NCBI RefSeq assembly: GCF_001998865.1
Contig: NZ_CP019607.1
Coordinates: forward strand, 1,240,001-1,304,000
DNA: 64,000 nt
Source of the DNA: Tessaracoccus flavescens
GTDB taxonomy: Bacteria; Actinomycetota; Actinomycetes; Propionibacteriales; Propionibacteriaceae
Direction: 5' to 3'
Made by a program: the position numbers and the translations under genes. The notes under the pieces were generated by a model. It saw nothing but the letters and a program-made list of their open reading frames with translations. It did not search any database and was not told where the DNA came from. Positions 17,455 through 25,980 of the stretch are shown piece by piece; positions within the stretch are counted from its first letter, which is position 1, and every line of letters starts with the position of its first letter.

Positions 17455-17906
17455 TCACGCCAGACGAGCCTCGAGCAGAGGAACGTCGAGGGCCTCCGCC
17501 AGCAGCGCGAGCCTCAGCTCCGAGCGCCACGCCGTCGTCATGGGCAGCACGTCGAAACCCAATGCTGACGAACCGACCCCGACCAGCAGGCCTGAGAAGC
17601 TCAGCCCCGGCCGAAGGGTCGGCGGATCCGTTGCACCGCCTCCATCTGCTCGCGAGGCACCGGGCGTCGCATGGGACGGCGAAGCTCGGTCGCCGTCACC
17701 GTCACGACGCTCTGGCTCCCGACCACCCAGAAGGCGGATCCACACAACGCAGCGATGACCACGAACTGGACGAGGGTGCCGAGGACGCCCGGCACGTCCT
17801 CCTGTGTGAGCGCCACGACCGTCACCCCGAGCGCGAGCAGAGTCATGACGAGCATCAGCGCCGCAACGCCGACGGCGGCCCATGAGACGAATCGCTGCTG
17901 CACCAT
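17455..17906 (-). pseudogene. Frameshifted paralogue of the membrane protein at 16869-17363
   Basis: From the ATG at 17906 the first frame gives two hydrophobic segments, VGSQSVVTV and a C-terminus ending RRPFGRG followed by a stop at 17601. The homologous C-terminal region (GFDVLPMTTAWRSELRLALLAEALDVPL, compare FNVLPTMTETHSVDLLRALSQRLGV in the neighbour) continues in the -1 frame to a stop at 17455. Adding one G to the four-base G run (17605-17608 on the plus strand) restores a single frame. So either a one-base deletion inactivated the gene or the tract was misread. The shortened 101-residue product could still insert in the membrane. Confidence 0.6.
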
Positions 17907-17996
17907 TGCCCAAGTGTGCAGCACATGACACCTGTCACACCAAGGCCGTGACAGCGCCCCCTGCCGCGAAACCGCATCCCGGGCGAGGGTTGGTAC

Positions 17997-18878
17997 ATGA
18001 ACACGCCAGGCATCCAGCTCACCAACCTCACCAAGCGCTACGGCTCACTGACGGCCGTCGACGATCTCGATCTCGAGGTCCCCGCGGGCCAGATCCTGGC
18101 CCTGCTCGGCCCCAACGGCGCCGGGAAGTCGACCACCACCGAAATGGTGCTCGGCATCACGAAGCCCGACGCCGGCACCGTCCGCGTGTTCGGCAACGAC
18201 CCGACCACGGCCATCCGCCGCGGTGACTCGGGAGCGATGCTGCAGAACGGCGCGCTGCTCTGGGACACCAGCGTCGGCCGCCTGATCAAGGCCATGCACG
18301 CCGTCCATCTCCGGCCGCTCCCGCTCGGCGAGGTGATCGACCGGGCCGACATCGGCGCCATCCTGAAGACCAACACCAACAGGCTCTCCGGCGGCCAGGC
18401 ACAGCGCGTCCGTTTCGCGCTGGCCATCATGGGCGATCCCCGGCTGCTCGTGCTCGACGAGCCAACCGTCGGCCTCGACGTCGACGCTCGTCGCCACTTC
18501 TGGTCGAACATGGGCGACCTGGCGGCAACCGGGCGAACCGTCGTGTTCGCCACCCACTACCTGGACGAGGCAGACGAGTTCGCCGACCGGATCGTCGTGG
18601 TCGACAACGGTCGCCTCGTGGCCGACGGCTCCGGCGCCGAGATCAAGCGGATCGTCGGCAACAAGCTGGTCAGCTTCACCGGGCCGGTACGCGACTGGAC
18701 GGCCCTTCCCGGCGTCGTCTCGGCCGAGACCCTCGACGGGAAGACCCAGCTGACCTGCTCCGACTCCGACGCGACACTGCGCGCCCTGCTCACCGACCCC
18801 AGTCTCGATGTGTCCGACATCGAGGTCTCCTCCCCCAGCCTCGAGGACGCGTTCCTCACGATCACGAAGGCGGCCTGA
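17997..18878 (+). CDS. ABC transporter ATP-binding protein (drug-export type)
   Basis: 293 residues. Walker A GPNGAGKST at residues 38-46, signature LSGGQAQRVRFALA, Walker B RLLVLDEPTVGLD and the switch histidine in FATHYLDEADEFADR are all intact. A C-terminal extension of about 80 residues is typical of DrrA-like exporters. It should power the permease encoded one base downstream of its stop. A sensor kinase and response regulator follow, a common arrangement in actinobacteria and Firmicutes in which the two-component pair controls the exporter. The substrate is unknown (antibiotic, peptide or lipid are typical). Confidence 0.92.
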   Translation: MNTPGIQLTNLTKRYGSLTAVDDLDLEVPAGQILALLGPNGAGKSTTTEMVLGITKPDAGTVRVFGNDPTTAIRRGDSGAMLQNGALLWDTSVGRLIKAMHAVHLRPLPLGEVIDRADIGAILKTNTNRLSGGQAQRVRFALAIMGDPRLLVLDEPTVGLDVDARRHFWSNMGDLAATGRTVVFATHYLDEADEFADRIVVVDNGRLVADGSGAEIKRIVGNKLVSFTGPVRDWTALPGVVSAETLDGKTQLTCSDSDATLRALLTDPSLDVSDIEVSSPSLEDAFLTITKAA

Positions 18879-18879
18879 C

Positions 18880-19683
18880 ATGACCACCGCGACCTTGACC
18901 ACCACGACGACCCGAGAGGCGACCACCCAGCGCGGCGCCCTCACCCGGCTCTGGAACTACTTCACCTTCAGCCTCGGCTCGATGGTGCGGGACTGGAGCT
19001 TCCTCGCCTTCATCATCGCCATGCCCGTGACGATGTACCTGTTCTTCGCGGGCATCTACGGCGGAGACATGACCGATCACGGCCCGGAGATCGCCGCAGG
19101 GATGATGATCTCGATGGCGACCTACGGCGGCCTCGGCGCTGCGATGAACGCAGGCGCCACCATCCAGGCGGAGCGCTCCTCCGGCTGGTTCCGCAACCTG
19201 ATGCTCACCCCACTCACGCCGGGCGAGTTCATCGCCGCGAAGGTCCTGACTGCCGTGTGTGCCATGGTGCCTGCGCTCGGCGCCGTCTTCGTCGCGGGAA
19301 TCGTCCGCGGGGTCCGGATGGACGTCGCCACCTGGTTCGCCGTCCTCGGTCTGCTGCTGGTCGCCCTCCTGCCGATGGTGCTGCTCGGGCTCGTGATCGG
19401 GCTCTGGTTCAAGCAGCAGACCGCGAGCGCCGTCACGACGCTGACCATGCTCGCGCTGTCGATGATCGGCGGCCTGTTCGTCCCGCTCGACCTGATGCCC
19501 CAGTTCATGCAGACCCTCGGCAAGGCCGTCCCCTCCTACTGGGCGGGTCAGATCGGGCTGTGGCCGCTCGCCGGAGGCGACTTCCCCTGGGAGGGCGCAA
19601 TGGTGATCGGAATCTGGGCGGTGGTGCTGCTGATCATCGGCGCACTCGGCTACCGTCGAGCCATCCGCACGTCGCGTCGCTGA
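18880..19683 (+). CDS. ABC-2 type transporter permease
   Basis: 267 residues from the ATG at 18880, one base after the stop of the ATPase gene. Six hydrophobic segments begin at about residue 35 (FLAFIIAMPVTMYLFFAGIY), and the ABC-2 motif region ERSSGWFRNLMLTPLTPGEF is followed by a YWAGQIGLWPLAG turn. It forms the membrane channel of the exporter. The stop is 22 bp before the sensor kinase start, so ATPase, permease, kinase and regulator probably share a transcript. Confidence 0.9.
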   Translation: MTTATLTTTTTREATTQRGALTRLWNYFTFSLGSMVRDWSFLAFIIAMPVTMYLFFAGIYGGDMTDHGPEIAAGMMISMATYGGLGAAMNAGATIQAERSSGWFRNLMLTPLTPGEFIAAKVLTAVCAMVPALGAVFVAGIVRGVRMDVATWFAVLGLLLVALLPMVLLGLVIGLWFKQQTASAVTTLTMLALSMIGGLFVPLDLMPQFMQTLGKAVPSYWAGQIGLWPLAGGDFPWEGAMVIGIWAVVLLIIGALGYRRAIRTSRR

Positions 19684-19705
19684 CGCCGTCGGGAGAGGGG
19701 AGGAC

Positions 19706-20815
19706 ATGGACACACGGGCCCCGGCCTACAACGCCGACGTCGCCGAGTGCGGCTTCTGGCGGCGCGGCTTCGCCCAGGGGGCCGGCTACGCCCTTCCCGG
19801 GTTGAGCTTCCTGATCATCCCCATGCTCTTCGCGTGGGGCTCCCCGCTTCCCCAGCTCCTGCTGCTCGGCGGGCTGCTGCTGACGCTCGGCGTGCTGGCG
19901 GTCGGCTGGGCCTGGGCCACCCACTGGCCGGAATGGGCCCGGTGGCTCTGGGTCCTCGCGCTCACGGTGGTCATCTCGGCGGTGGCGTTCGTGACCGACA
20001 GCCCCGGCATCCTCGGCTACTACTCGGTCTACGTGACGATGGCCGCTGCCACCCTGCTCCCGTGGCTGATGGCCAGGATCGTGATCATCGCGGTCGCGGT
20101 CGCCGCGGCCGGCGTCTCGCTGATGGACGCACAGCCGCTCGCGGTCATGATGGCGATCCTCGCGCTCGCCATGGGACTGATGGTGGGGCTTGTGCTCGAG
20201 TCCGAGCACAAGGACCGGCAGCTGCGCCAGGCCGAGCAGCGCACCGCGGTGTTCGCCGTCGCCGCCGAGCGGGAACGGATCGGGCGCGACCTGCACGACA
20301 TCCTCGGTCACTCCCTCACCACGATCGCCGTCAAGGCCGATCTCGCCACAAGGCTCGTCGGGCGCGACGACGACGCCGCCCTCGCCGAGGTGCAGGCGCT
20401 CGCCTCCATCGCCAGGCAGGCGCTGAGCGACGTCCGTTCCACCGCTTCCGGCATGCGCGAGGTGCGCCTCGCCAACGAGATCGCCTCGGCCCGGTCCGTG
20501 CTGCTTGCGGCGGGCGTCGAGGCCGTCGTGCCGAGCGCTCTTCCTCCGCTCACCGACGAGCGGGCCGAACTGTTCGGCTACGTCGTGCGGGAGGCGGTCA
20601 CCAATGTCGTGCGGCACGCGGGAGCCACCACCTGCACCATCGAATGCGACGAGTCGTCGGTGACTGTGCGCGACGATGGTGAGGGGATCACCCGGGGCGG
20701 CGGCGGAAGCGGCCTCAAGGGGCTTGGGCAGCGCGTCGAGGAGGCGGGCGGATCCCTCGCGGTCGACTCGTCCGCGGCAGGCACCACCGTCACGGCACGC
20801 ATGGAGGACGCATGA
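19706..20815 (+). CDS. Sensor histidine kinase, NarL-partner (HisKA_3) type
   Basis: 369 residues. Five or so hydrophobic segments in residues 25-165 form a membrane sensor with almost no extracellular domain, as in DesK-like kinases or intramembrane sensors. The HisKA_3 motif ERIGRDLHDILGHSL places the phosphorylated histidine at residue 197. The HATPase domain follows with REAVTNVVRHAG (N box) and VRDDGEGI then GSGLKGLGQRV (G boxes). It overlaps the response regulator ATG by 4 bp. It probably senses stress on the membrane or the exporter's substrate. Confidence 0.92.
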   Translation: MDTRAPAYNADVAECGFWRRGFAQGAGYALPGLSFLIIPMLFAWGSPLPQLLLLGGLLLTLGVLAVGWAWATHWPEWARWLWVLALTVVISAVAFVTDSPGILGYYSVYVTMAAATLLPWLMARIVIIAVAVAAAGVSLMDAQPLAVMMAILALAMGLMVGLVLESEHKDRQLRQAEQRTAVFAVAAERERIGRDLHDILGHSLTTIAVKADLATRLVGRDDDAALAEVQALASIARQALSDVRSTASGMREVRLANEIASARSVLLAAGVEAVVPSALPPLTDERAELFGYVVREAVTNVVRHAGATTCTIECDESSVTVRDDGEGITRGGGGSGLKGLGQRVEEAGGSLAVDSSAAGTTVTARMEDA

Positions 20816-21432
20816 CCGGCATCGTCATCGCCGATGACCAGACCCTGATCCGCAGCGCCCTCGCGACCATGCTCGACCTCGAGGCCGACCTGAGCGTCCT
20901 CGGCCAGGCAGGCGACTGCGCTGGCACCGTCGCCGCGGTCGAGGAGCACCGGCCCGACGTCCTGCTGCTCGACGTCCAGATGCCAGACGGCGGGCTCGGC
21001 GTCGACGACGGGCTCGACGCACTCCCCCAGATCCTGCGCGCCTCACCCGCGACGAGGGTGATCGTGCTGACCACCTTCGGTCGGCCCGGCTACCTGCGCC
21101 GCGCCCTCGAGTCGGGAGCCGTCGGGTTCCTGGTGAAGGACACCCCGGTCGACCGGCTGATCGAGGCGATCCGCCGGGTCGCGCAGGGGCTCCGCGTCGT
21201 CGACCCGGAACTGGCGGCCGCCTCGCTCTCGATCGGCGCCTCCCCGCTCAGCGCGAAGGAGGCCCTCGTCCTCGCCGCCTCGGCAGGCGGGGCAAGCACA
21301 GAGGAGATCGCGGCGACGGTGTTCCTGTCCGAGGGCACGGTCCGCAACTACCTCAGCTCCGCGATCGGCAAGCTCGGCGCCCGCAACCGCGCCGAAGCCC
21401 TGCGCACCGCCACCGAGAACGGTTGGGTCTAG
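20812..21432 (+). CDS. LuxR/NarL-family response regulator
   Basis: 206 residues. The receiver domain has the acidic pocket DD at residues 8-9, phospho-acceptor Asp54 (VLLLDVQMPDGG) and Lys in FLVKDTP. The C-terminal LuxR-type HTH is LSAKEALVLAASAGGASTEEIAATVFLSEGTVRNYLSSAIGKLG. It is coupled to the kinase by ATGA overlap and likely controls the upstream ABC exporter operon. Its last 4 bp overlap the end of the convergent MFS gene. Confidence 0.93.
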   Translation: MTGIVIADDQTLIRSALATMLDLEADLSVLGQAGDCAGTVAAVEEHRPDVLLLDVQMPDGGLGVDDGLDALPQILRASPATRVIVLTTFGRPGYLRRALESGAVGFLVKDTPVDRLIEAIRRVAQGLRVVDPELAAASLSIGASPLSAKEALVLAASAGGASTEEIAATVFLSEGTVRNYLSSAIGKLGARNRAEALRTATENGWV

Positions 21433-22730
21433 CCCTGGCCTGCGGGTTGCTGCTCGGGGGTCGTGGCCTCAGCCGCCTCCGCAGGAGTCCCGTTGGCGAC
21501 GGCGTGGGCGACCCAGCCCGACTCAGCGGGCAACTCCCTGAGGCTCCTCGTCGACGCGGCGAGCCCGGCCGCCGCCAGGCAGATGGCCGCGGTCGCCACG
21601 AGCGTCCAGGTGCGGCCGACCAGCCCGAGGCCGAGCCCGGCGACGAGCGGGGCGAGCGGCATCGCGCCCGAGGCGAAGACGGTGACTGCCCCCGTCGCGC
21701 GTCCGATCAGGTTGGGCGGCGTGGCGACCATGAAGTAGCCGAGGAGGCCCGCGTTCAGCGCCGGGCCGCCGACGATCGACAGCGCCATCACGACGGTGAT
21801 CCCGAGCGGATGCGTGACGAGGGGCAGCGCGAGGGCCGCCGCGCACATCACAAGGAGCCCGAGGATGGTCAGCACCCCTGCCCGCACCCGTGAGACCAGC
21901 AGCGGCGCGAACGCAGCCCCGACGAGCATGCCGATCCCGAGTCCGCCCGAGACGAGGCCGATCACGGCGGGCGAGGCACCGTCCTGCTGCATCGAGTAGA
22001 CGACGGTGCTGATCGCGGCGTTGAAGCCGAGGTTGACGAGGGTGCTGACCAGCAGGGCGCCACGCAGGTCGGCCCGGGCAAAGACCCAGCGGAACCCGGT
22101 CGCCAGCTCGCCGAGGAAGCGGCGCTCCCCCAGTTCCTCGACGTGGGGTCGCGCCCATCTGGGCAGGAGGGCAGCCGTCGCGAGGGCCACCGTCTGGCAG
22201 ACGAGCATGGCGAGGCCGACGACGGGGGCGCCGACGCCGAGCAGCAGCCCGCCTAGCGGGGCTCCGGCCAGGCCGAGCAGCGCGTCGCGGCCCTGGTTGG
22301 ACGCCTGGGCGCGGCCGAGCGCGTCGGAGGCGACCAGGTCCTTCAGCGCCGCCTGGGTCGCGGTCCCGAACAGACCGTTGCGTAGCGCCATGGCGATGTT
22401 GAGCACGAGCAGCACCGCGAACCCGAGGCTCGTCATGGCGGCCCAGGTGAACAGCGCGGCGAGGACGAGTCCCACGGCGGCGCCGAGCACCACCAGCCGG
22501 ACGCGGCTGTGCCGGTCTGCGAGCACGCCGCCGACGAGCGAAGCGAGCACCCGGGCGGCGATCCCCGTCGCGCCGATCACGCCGGCGAGGATCGGGTCGT
22601 CGGTGACCATCAGGGCGAGCAGCGGGATCGCGAAGCCGGCCAGGGCGCCGGAGAGTTCGAAGGCTGTGTCGCTGACCAGCCAGGTGGAGTAGCCGGCGGT
22701 CCAGAGCCGCGACTTTCGCGTGATGTGCAT
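21429..22730 (-). CDS. MFS transporter
   Basis: 433 residues from the ATG at 22730 (MHITRKSRLWTAGY). Twelve hydrophobic segments are discernible, with the MFS loop 2-3 pattern GGVLADRHSRVRL near residue 65-80. This is the type of single-component efflux carrier for drugs or metabolites. TATGGT lies six bases before the ATG (22737-22742, minus strand). It is divergently transcribed from an ArsR-like regulator, with only 80 bp and a repeated TTGCGCA box between them. This suggests it is the regulated target. Confidence 0.88.
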   Translation of the reverse strand: MHITRKSRLWTAGYSTWLVSDTAFELSGALAGFAIPLLALMVTDDPILAGVIGATGIAARVLASLVGGVLADRHSRVRLVVLGAAVGLVLAALFTWAAMTSLGFAVLLVLNIAMALRNGLFGTATQAALKDLVASDALGRAQASNQGRDALLGLAGAPLGGLLLGVGAPVVGLAMLVCQTVALATAALLPRWARPHVEELGERRFLGELATGFRWVFARADLRGALLVSTLVNLGFNAAISTVVYSMQQDGASPAVIGLVSGGLGIGMLVGAAFAPLLVSRVRAGVLTILGLLVMCAAALALPLVTHPLGITVVMALSIVGGPALNAGLLGYFMVATPPNLIGRATGAVTVFASGAMPLAPLVAGLGLGLVGRTWTLVATAAICLAAAGLAASTRSLRELPAESGWVAHAVANGTPAEAAEATTPEQQPAGQG

Positions 22731-22736
22731 GGAAGA

Positions 22737-22742
22737 ACCATA
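22737..22742 (-). promoter_or_regulatory. Leaderless-type -10 box of the MFS gene
   Basis: TATGGT on the minus strand, 6 bases before the ATG at 22730. Confidence 0.5.
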
Positions 22743-22757
22743 GATCCGCAACATCTT

Positions 22758-22779
22758 TTGCGCACCTATTCTTGCGCAA
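22758..22779. promoter_or_regulatory. Candidate operator: repeated TTGCGCA boxes in the divergent region
   Basis: TTGCGCA at 22758-22764 and the palindrome TTGCGCAA at 22772-22779 lie 14 bases apart, between two divergent TANNNT promoters. A likely binding site for the adjacent winged-helix regulator (inference). Confidence 0.45.
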
Positions 22780-22798
22780 TGATTTTCGCGGGATGGTC

Positions 22799-22804
22799 TA
22801 GGCT
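22799..22804 (+). promoter_or_regulatory. Leaderless-type -10 box of the winged-helix regulator gene
   Basis: TAGGCT six bases before the ATG at 22811, just downstream of the TTGCGCA boxes. Confidence 0.5.
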
Positions 22805-22810
22805 TCGAGC

Positions 22811-23383
22811 ATGGCTGATCTGGAGTCCCGCCTGCGCGCCCCGTCCATGTCGACGGAGGTGCTGAAGGCGCTGGCCAACCCCCTGCGGAGGCAGGTGTGG
22901 AACGAGGTGATCAAGCTGCGCTACGCCCGGGCCGCCGATCTGGCCGGGCGTCTCGATCAGCCCGCCAACTCGCTCAGCTTCCACCTGCGCGTCCTCGCCG
23001 AGGCCGGGCTCATCGAGGAGGCCCCCGAGAAGGCCCGCGACAAGCGCGACCGCGTCTGGAAGCCGACCCATGGTGCCCGCTCGCTCGGCTCCCCCGAGGA
23101 TCCTGTGGCCGACGAGGCGCTCGGCAACGCCGTCATGGCCGGATACGTCGCCGAACACCAGCAACTGCTCGCACGGGTCACCGGCTGGGCGAGCAAGTAC
23201 GTCACCGGCGAGGACCCCGTCGAGAAGGGCACCCACACCACCTACTCACTCCGGTTGAAGCGGGAGCGCTTCGTGGAGCTGATCGAGGAACTCGACGCCG
23301 TGATCAACCGTTACGAGCGCGACGATGACGACGACTCGCTGGTGTGGACGCTGACGATGCTCGCGGCGAGCGAGGAGATCTGA
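22811..23383 (+). CDS. ArsR-like winged-helix transcriptional regulator
   Basis: 190 residues. The N-terminal 90 residues form an ArsR/GntR-like winged helix (EVLKALANPLRRQVWNEVIKLRYARAADLAGRLDQPANSLSFHLRVLAEAGLI) with a wing EKARDKRDRVWKPT. The C-terminal half is helical (KRERFVELIEELDAVINRYERDDDDDSLVWTL) and lacks metal-binding cysteines, so the signal is probably an organic ligand. It is divergent from an MFS transporter gene and probably represses it and itself through the TTGCGCA boxes. Confidence 0.85.
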   Translation: MADLESRLRAPSMSTEVLKALANPLRRQVWNEVIKLRYARAADLAGRLDQPANSLSFHLRVLAEAGLIEEAPEKARDKRDRVWKPTHGARSLGSPEDPVADEALGNAVMAGYVAEHQQLLARVTGWASKYVTGEDPVEKGTHTTYSLRLKRERFVELIEELDAVINRYERDDDDDSLVWTLTMLAASEEI

Positions 23384-23426
23384 GCGCTCGGCTCGGTGTG
23401 CGAAAGGTCACACCTGACAACGCACG

Positions 23427-23456
23427 ACGCGGCGCCACCCAGAGGTGACGCCGTGT
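23427..23456. terminator. Bidirectional hairpin between convergent genes
   Basis: Arms ACGCGGCGCCACC and GGTGACGCCGTGT around a 4-base loop, with two imperfect pairs. Lies between the stops of the regulator gene (plus) and the nucleotide-sugar dehydrogenase gene (minus). Confidence 0.65.
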
Positions 23457-23469
23457 CCACGGGGTCGGG

Positions 23470-24759
23470 TCAGCCGAGGCCGATGACGAGGATCTCGACG
23501 CCGGGGAAGCCGGCGGGGTCGAGGCTGCGGCGACCGTCGACGATGGTCGTCACGCCCGGAAGGTCCTTCGCCGCGAGGGTGCGGTACTCGGCATGGTCGG
23601 TCTGCAGGATGGCGAGGTCGGCCTCGTCGCCCAGGTGGTACGGGGACCAGCCGAACCTCGCGATCTCCTCGTCGGTGTACATCGGGTCGTGAACGGCGAT
23701 GTCGGCTCCGCGCTCGCGCAGCTCGGCGACGACCGGGAAGACGCCGGAGAACGCCGTCTCCTTCACGCCTCCGCGGTAGGAGGCGCCGAGCACGGCCACC
23801 CGCTTGCCCGTCAGGTCGCCGACGGCGTCCGCGGCGAGCTGGACTGCGAACGCGGGCATCCCTGCGTTGGCCTTGCGGGCGGTCTCGACGACTGTGGCCT
23901 CAGGGTCGGTCCACAGGTAGAGCCGCGGGTAGATCGGGATGCAGTGGCCACCGACGGCGATGCCGGGGCGGTGAATGTGGCTGTACGGCTGCGAGTTGGA
24001 GGCCTCGATCACCTGGTAGACGTCGATCCCGGACTTGCCCGCGAACTTGGCGAACTCGTTGGCGAGTCCGATGTTGACGTCTCGGTAGGTCGTCTCGGCG
24101 AGCTTCGCCATCTCGGACGCCTCAGCCGAGCCGAGGTTCCAGACGCCGTTGGCGCGCTCCAGGTCGGGCCGCTCGTCGAAGGTGAGCACGGCCTCGTAGA
24201 AGGCCTTCGCCCGCTCGGCTCCGGCCTCGGACAGGCCGCCGATGAGCTTGGGGTACTTGCGCAGGTCCGCGAAGACGCGTCCGGTGAGCACGCGCTCGGG
24301 CGAGAAGACCAGGTGGAAGTCGGTCCCCTCGGTGAGGCCCGACAGCTCCTCGAGCATGGGCTTCCACCGGTTGCGCGTGGTGCCGACGGGAAGGGTCGTC
24401 TCGTAGCTGACCAGGGTTCCGGGCTTCAGGCCCTTCGCGATGTTGCGGGTCGCCTCGTCCATCCAGCCAAAGTCGGGGACGCCCTCCTCGTTGACGAACA
24501 GCGGGACGACCACCACGACGGCGTCCGACTCGGCGACGGCGGCCGCGGTGTCGGTGGTCGCGCGGAGGCGACCGGCGGGTACCAGCTCGGAGAGCTTCTC
24601 CTGCAGGTGGGCCTCACCCGGGAAGGGTTCGGTGCCCTGGTTGACCAGGTCGACGACCGACTGATTGACGTCGGCCCCGATGACCTCATGCCCGGCGTCG
24701 GCGAACTGCACGGCCAGCGGCAGCCCGATCTTGCCCAGCGCAACGACGGCGATCTTCAC
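23470..24759 (-). CDS. UDP-N-acetylglucosamine 6-dehydrogenase, WbpA-like
   Basis: 429 residues from a GTG preceded by GAGGAAAC. The N-terminal Rossmann motif VALGKIGLPLAVQFADAGH binds NAD. The active-site cysteine is in GGHCIPIYPRLY, and the C-terminal UDP-binding domain contains GASYRGGVKETAFS. The family oxidises C6 of a UDP-hexose twice to the uronic acid. With the WbpB-, WbpE- and WbpD-like genes upstream and the WbpI-like epimerase, the probable substrate is UDP-GlcNAc (inference; UDP-ManNAc or UDP-Glc remain possible). TAAGGT at 24797-24802 (minus strand) is a candidate -10. Confidence 0.87.
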   Translation of the reverse strand: MKIAVVALGKIGLPLAVQFADAGHEVIGADVNQSVVDLVNQGTEPFPGEAHLQEKLSELVPAGRLRATTDTAAAVAESDAVVVVVPLFVNEEGVPDFGWMDEATRNIAKGLKPGTLVSYETTLPVGTTRNRWKPMLEELSGLTEGTDFHLVFSPERVLTGRVFADLRKYPKLIGGLSEAGAERAKAFYEAVLTFDERPDLERANGVWNLGSAEASEMAKLAETTYRDVNIGLANEFAKFAGKSGIDVYQVIEASNSQPYSHIHRPGIAVGGHCIPIYPRLYLWTDPEATVVETARKANAGMPAFAVQLAADAVGDLTGKRVAVLGASYRGGVKETAFSGVFPVVAELRERGADIAVHDPMYTDEEIARFGWSPYHLGDEADLAILQTDHAEYRTLAAKDLPGVTTIVDGRRSLDPAGFPGVEILVIGLG

Positions 24760-24796
24760 GTGTTTCCTCCTCGCGGCACCCTGTGCACCGAGCGCA

Positions 24797-24802
24797 ACCT
24801 TA
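24797..24802 (-). promoter_or_regulatory. Putative -10 element of the nucleotide-sugar dehydrogenase gene
   Basis: TAAGGT on the minus strand about 40 bases before the GTG at 24759. It separates this gene from the operon ending at 24973. Confidence 0.35.
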
Positions 24803-24933
24803 CCTCCGGGGGGCGGCACTGATCACATCAGTGGTGCGGCCCGTTCACGTCGGCTGCCTCGGGCCGTCGCCCACACCCGGTCGGCTGAACGGGCGTCATC
24901 CGCACACCGCGCCACTCGCCGCGAGATGCGAGA

Positions 24934-24961
24934 CGGCCCGCCCTCCGGAGAGGACGGGCCG
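24934..24961 (-). terminator. Hairpin terminator of the Wbp-like operon
   Basis: Inverted repeat CGGCCCG...CGGGCCG starting 12 bases beyond the stop of the Gfo/Idh/MocA gene on the minus strand; the inner CTCCGGAG extends the stem. Confidence 0.6.
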
Positions 24962-24972
24962 CAGCGTGAGGC

Positions 24973-25980
24973 TCAGCGGGTGCCGGTGAGGTCGACGAAG
25001 TGGCCGGTCTCGGCCGACTCGATCATGGCCTCGCAGACCTCGACGACCCGTGCGCCCTGCTCCATGGTGACGATGTCCGCGTCCTTGCCGAGCACCGCGT
25101 CGCGGAAGTTCTCGTGCTCGGTGCGCAGCGGCTCGGGCTTGGCGATGTTGAACCGCGTCACGTCGCCCTCGGTGACGCCGCCGAACTGGGCGATGTCCTC
25201 CCAGCTGGTCTCGTGCACCATGCCGTTGGCGTAGTACGTGAGGTCGGCGGTGAGGGTGTCCGCGATGAACATGCCCTTCTCGCCCGTGATGATCGTCAGA
25301 CGCTCCTTGGTGGGAGTCAGCCAGTTGACGAGGTGGGAGCTCATCAGCCCACCCTCGAGTTGGCAGGTCGACGCGACCATGTCCTCGTAGTCACGACCTG
25401 CTTTGGAGACGGTGCGGGCGGCGACGAGCTCGTAGTTGCGCTGCGTCACCCAGCTCGTCAGGTCGATGTCGTGGGAGGCGAGATCCTTGATCACGCCGAC
25501 GTCGGCGATGCGGGCCGGGAAGGGACCCTGGCGGCGCGTGGAGATCTGGTAGAGGTCTCCGAGGTCGCCGTTCTCGAGGCGCACCCGAGCGCTCTGCAGC
25601 GCCGGGTTGTAGCGCTCGATGTGGCCGGTGGCCCCGATCAGGCCGGCCGAGGCGAAGGCCTCGGCCAGGCGACGCGCGGCGCCGGTGTCGGCGGCGAGCG
25701 GCTTCTCGATCAGGGCGTGGATGCCCGCCACGGCGAGCGCGAGGCCGATCTGCTCGTGGAACTTCGTCGGCGTCGCGACGACGACATAGTCGGGCTTCTG
25801 CGCGATGAGGGCCTCGATGTCGGGGAGCACGTCGAGGCTGCCAGCCACACCGAACGAGTCGCCTGCCGGGTCGGCGACGGCGATCAGGTCGACGCCGTCG
25901 ATGGCGCGGAGGTTACGGGCGTGGTGGCGCCCCATGGAGCCGAGGCCGATCAGGCCTGCGCGAAGGTTGGCCACGGTCAC
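24973..25980 (-). CDS. Gfo/Idh/MocA-family oxidoreductase, WbpB-like
   Basis: 335 residues. NAD-binding motif GLIGLGSMGRHHARNLRA at the N-terminus, then EKPLAADTGAARRLAEAF, where the Lys of EKP is the family's catalytic residue, and GHIERYNPA. The family member WbpB oxidises C3 of UDP-N-acetylglucosaminuronate to the 3-keto sugar. Its start overlaps the stop of the DegT aminotransferase gene by 4 bp, which supports the pairing, since the aminotransferase uses that keto product. Confidence 0.87.
   Translation of the reverse strand: MTVANLRAGLIGLGSMGRHHARNLRAIDGVDLIAVADPAGDSFGVAGSLDVLPDIEALIAQKPDYVVVATPTKFHEQIGLALAVAGIHALIEKPLAADTGAARRLAEAFASAGLIGATGHIERYNPALQSARVRLENGDLGDLYQISTRRQGPFPARIADVGVIKDLASHDIDLTSWVTQRNYELVAARTVSKAGRDYEDMVASTCQLEGGLMSSHLVNWLTPTKERLTIITGEKGMFIADTLTADLTYYANGMVHETSWEDIAQFGGVTEGDVTRFNIAKPEPLRTEHENFRDAVLGKDADIVTMEQGARVVEVCEAMIESAETGHFVDLTGTR

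Noticed and set aside
17997..21432. Assignment of the exporter and two-component system to the glycan pathway
   Set aside because: The ATPase and permease are of the drug/peptide (DrrAB-like) type, not TagGH/Wzm-Wzt. Proximity alone is not enough.
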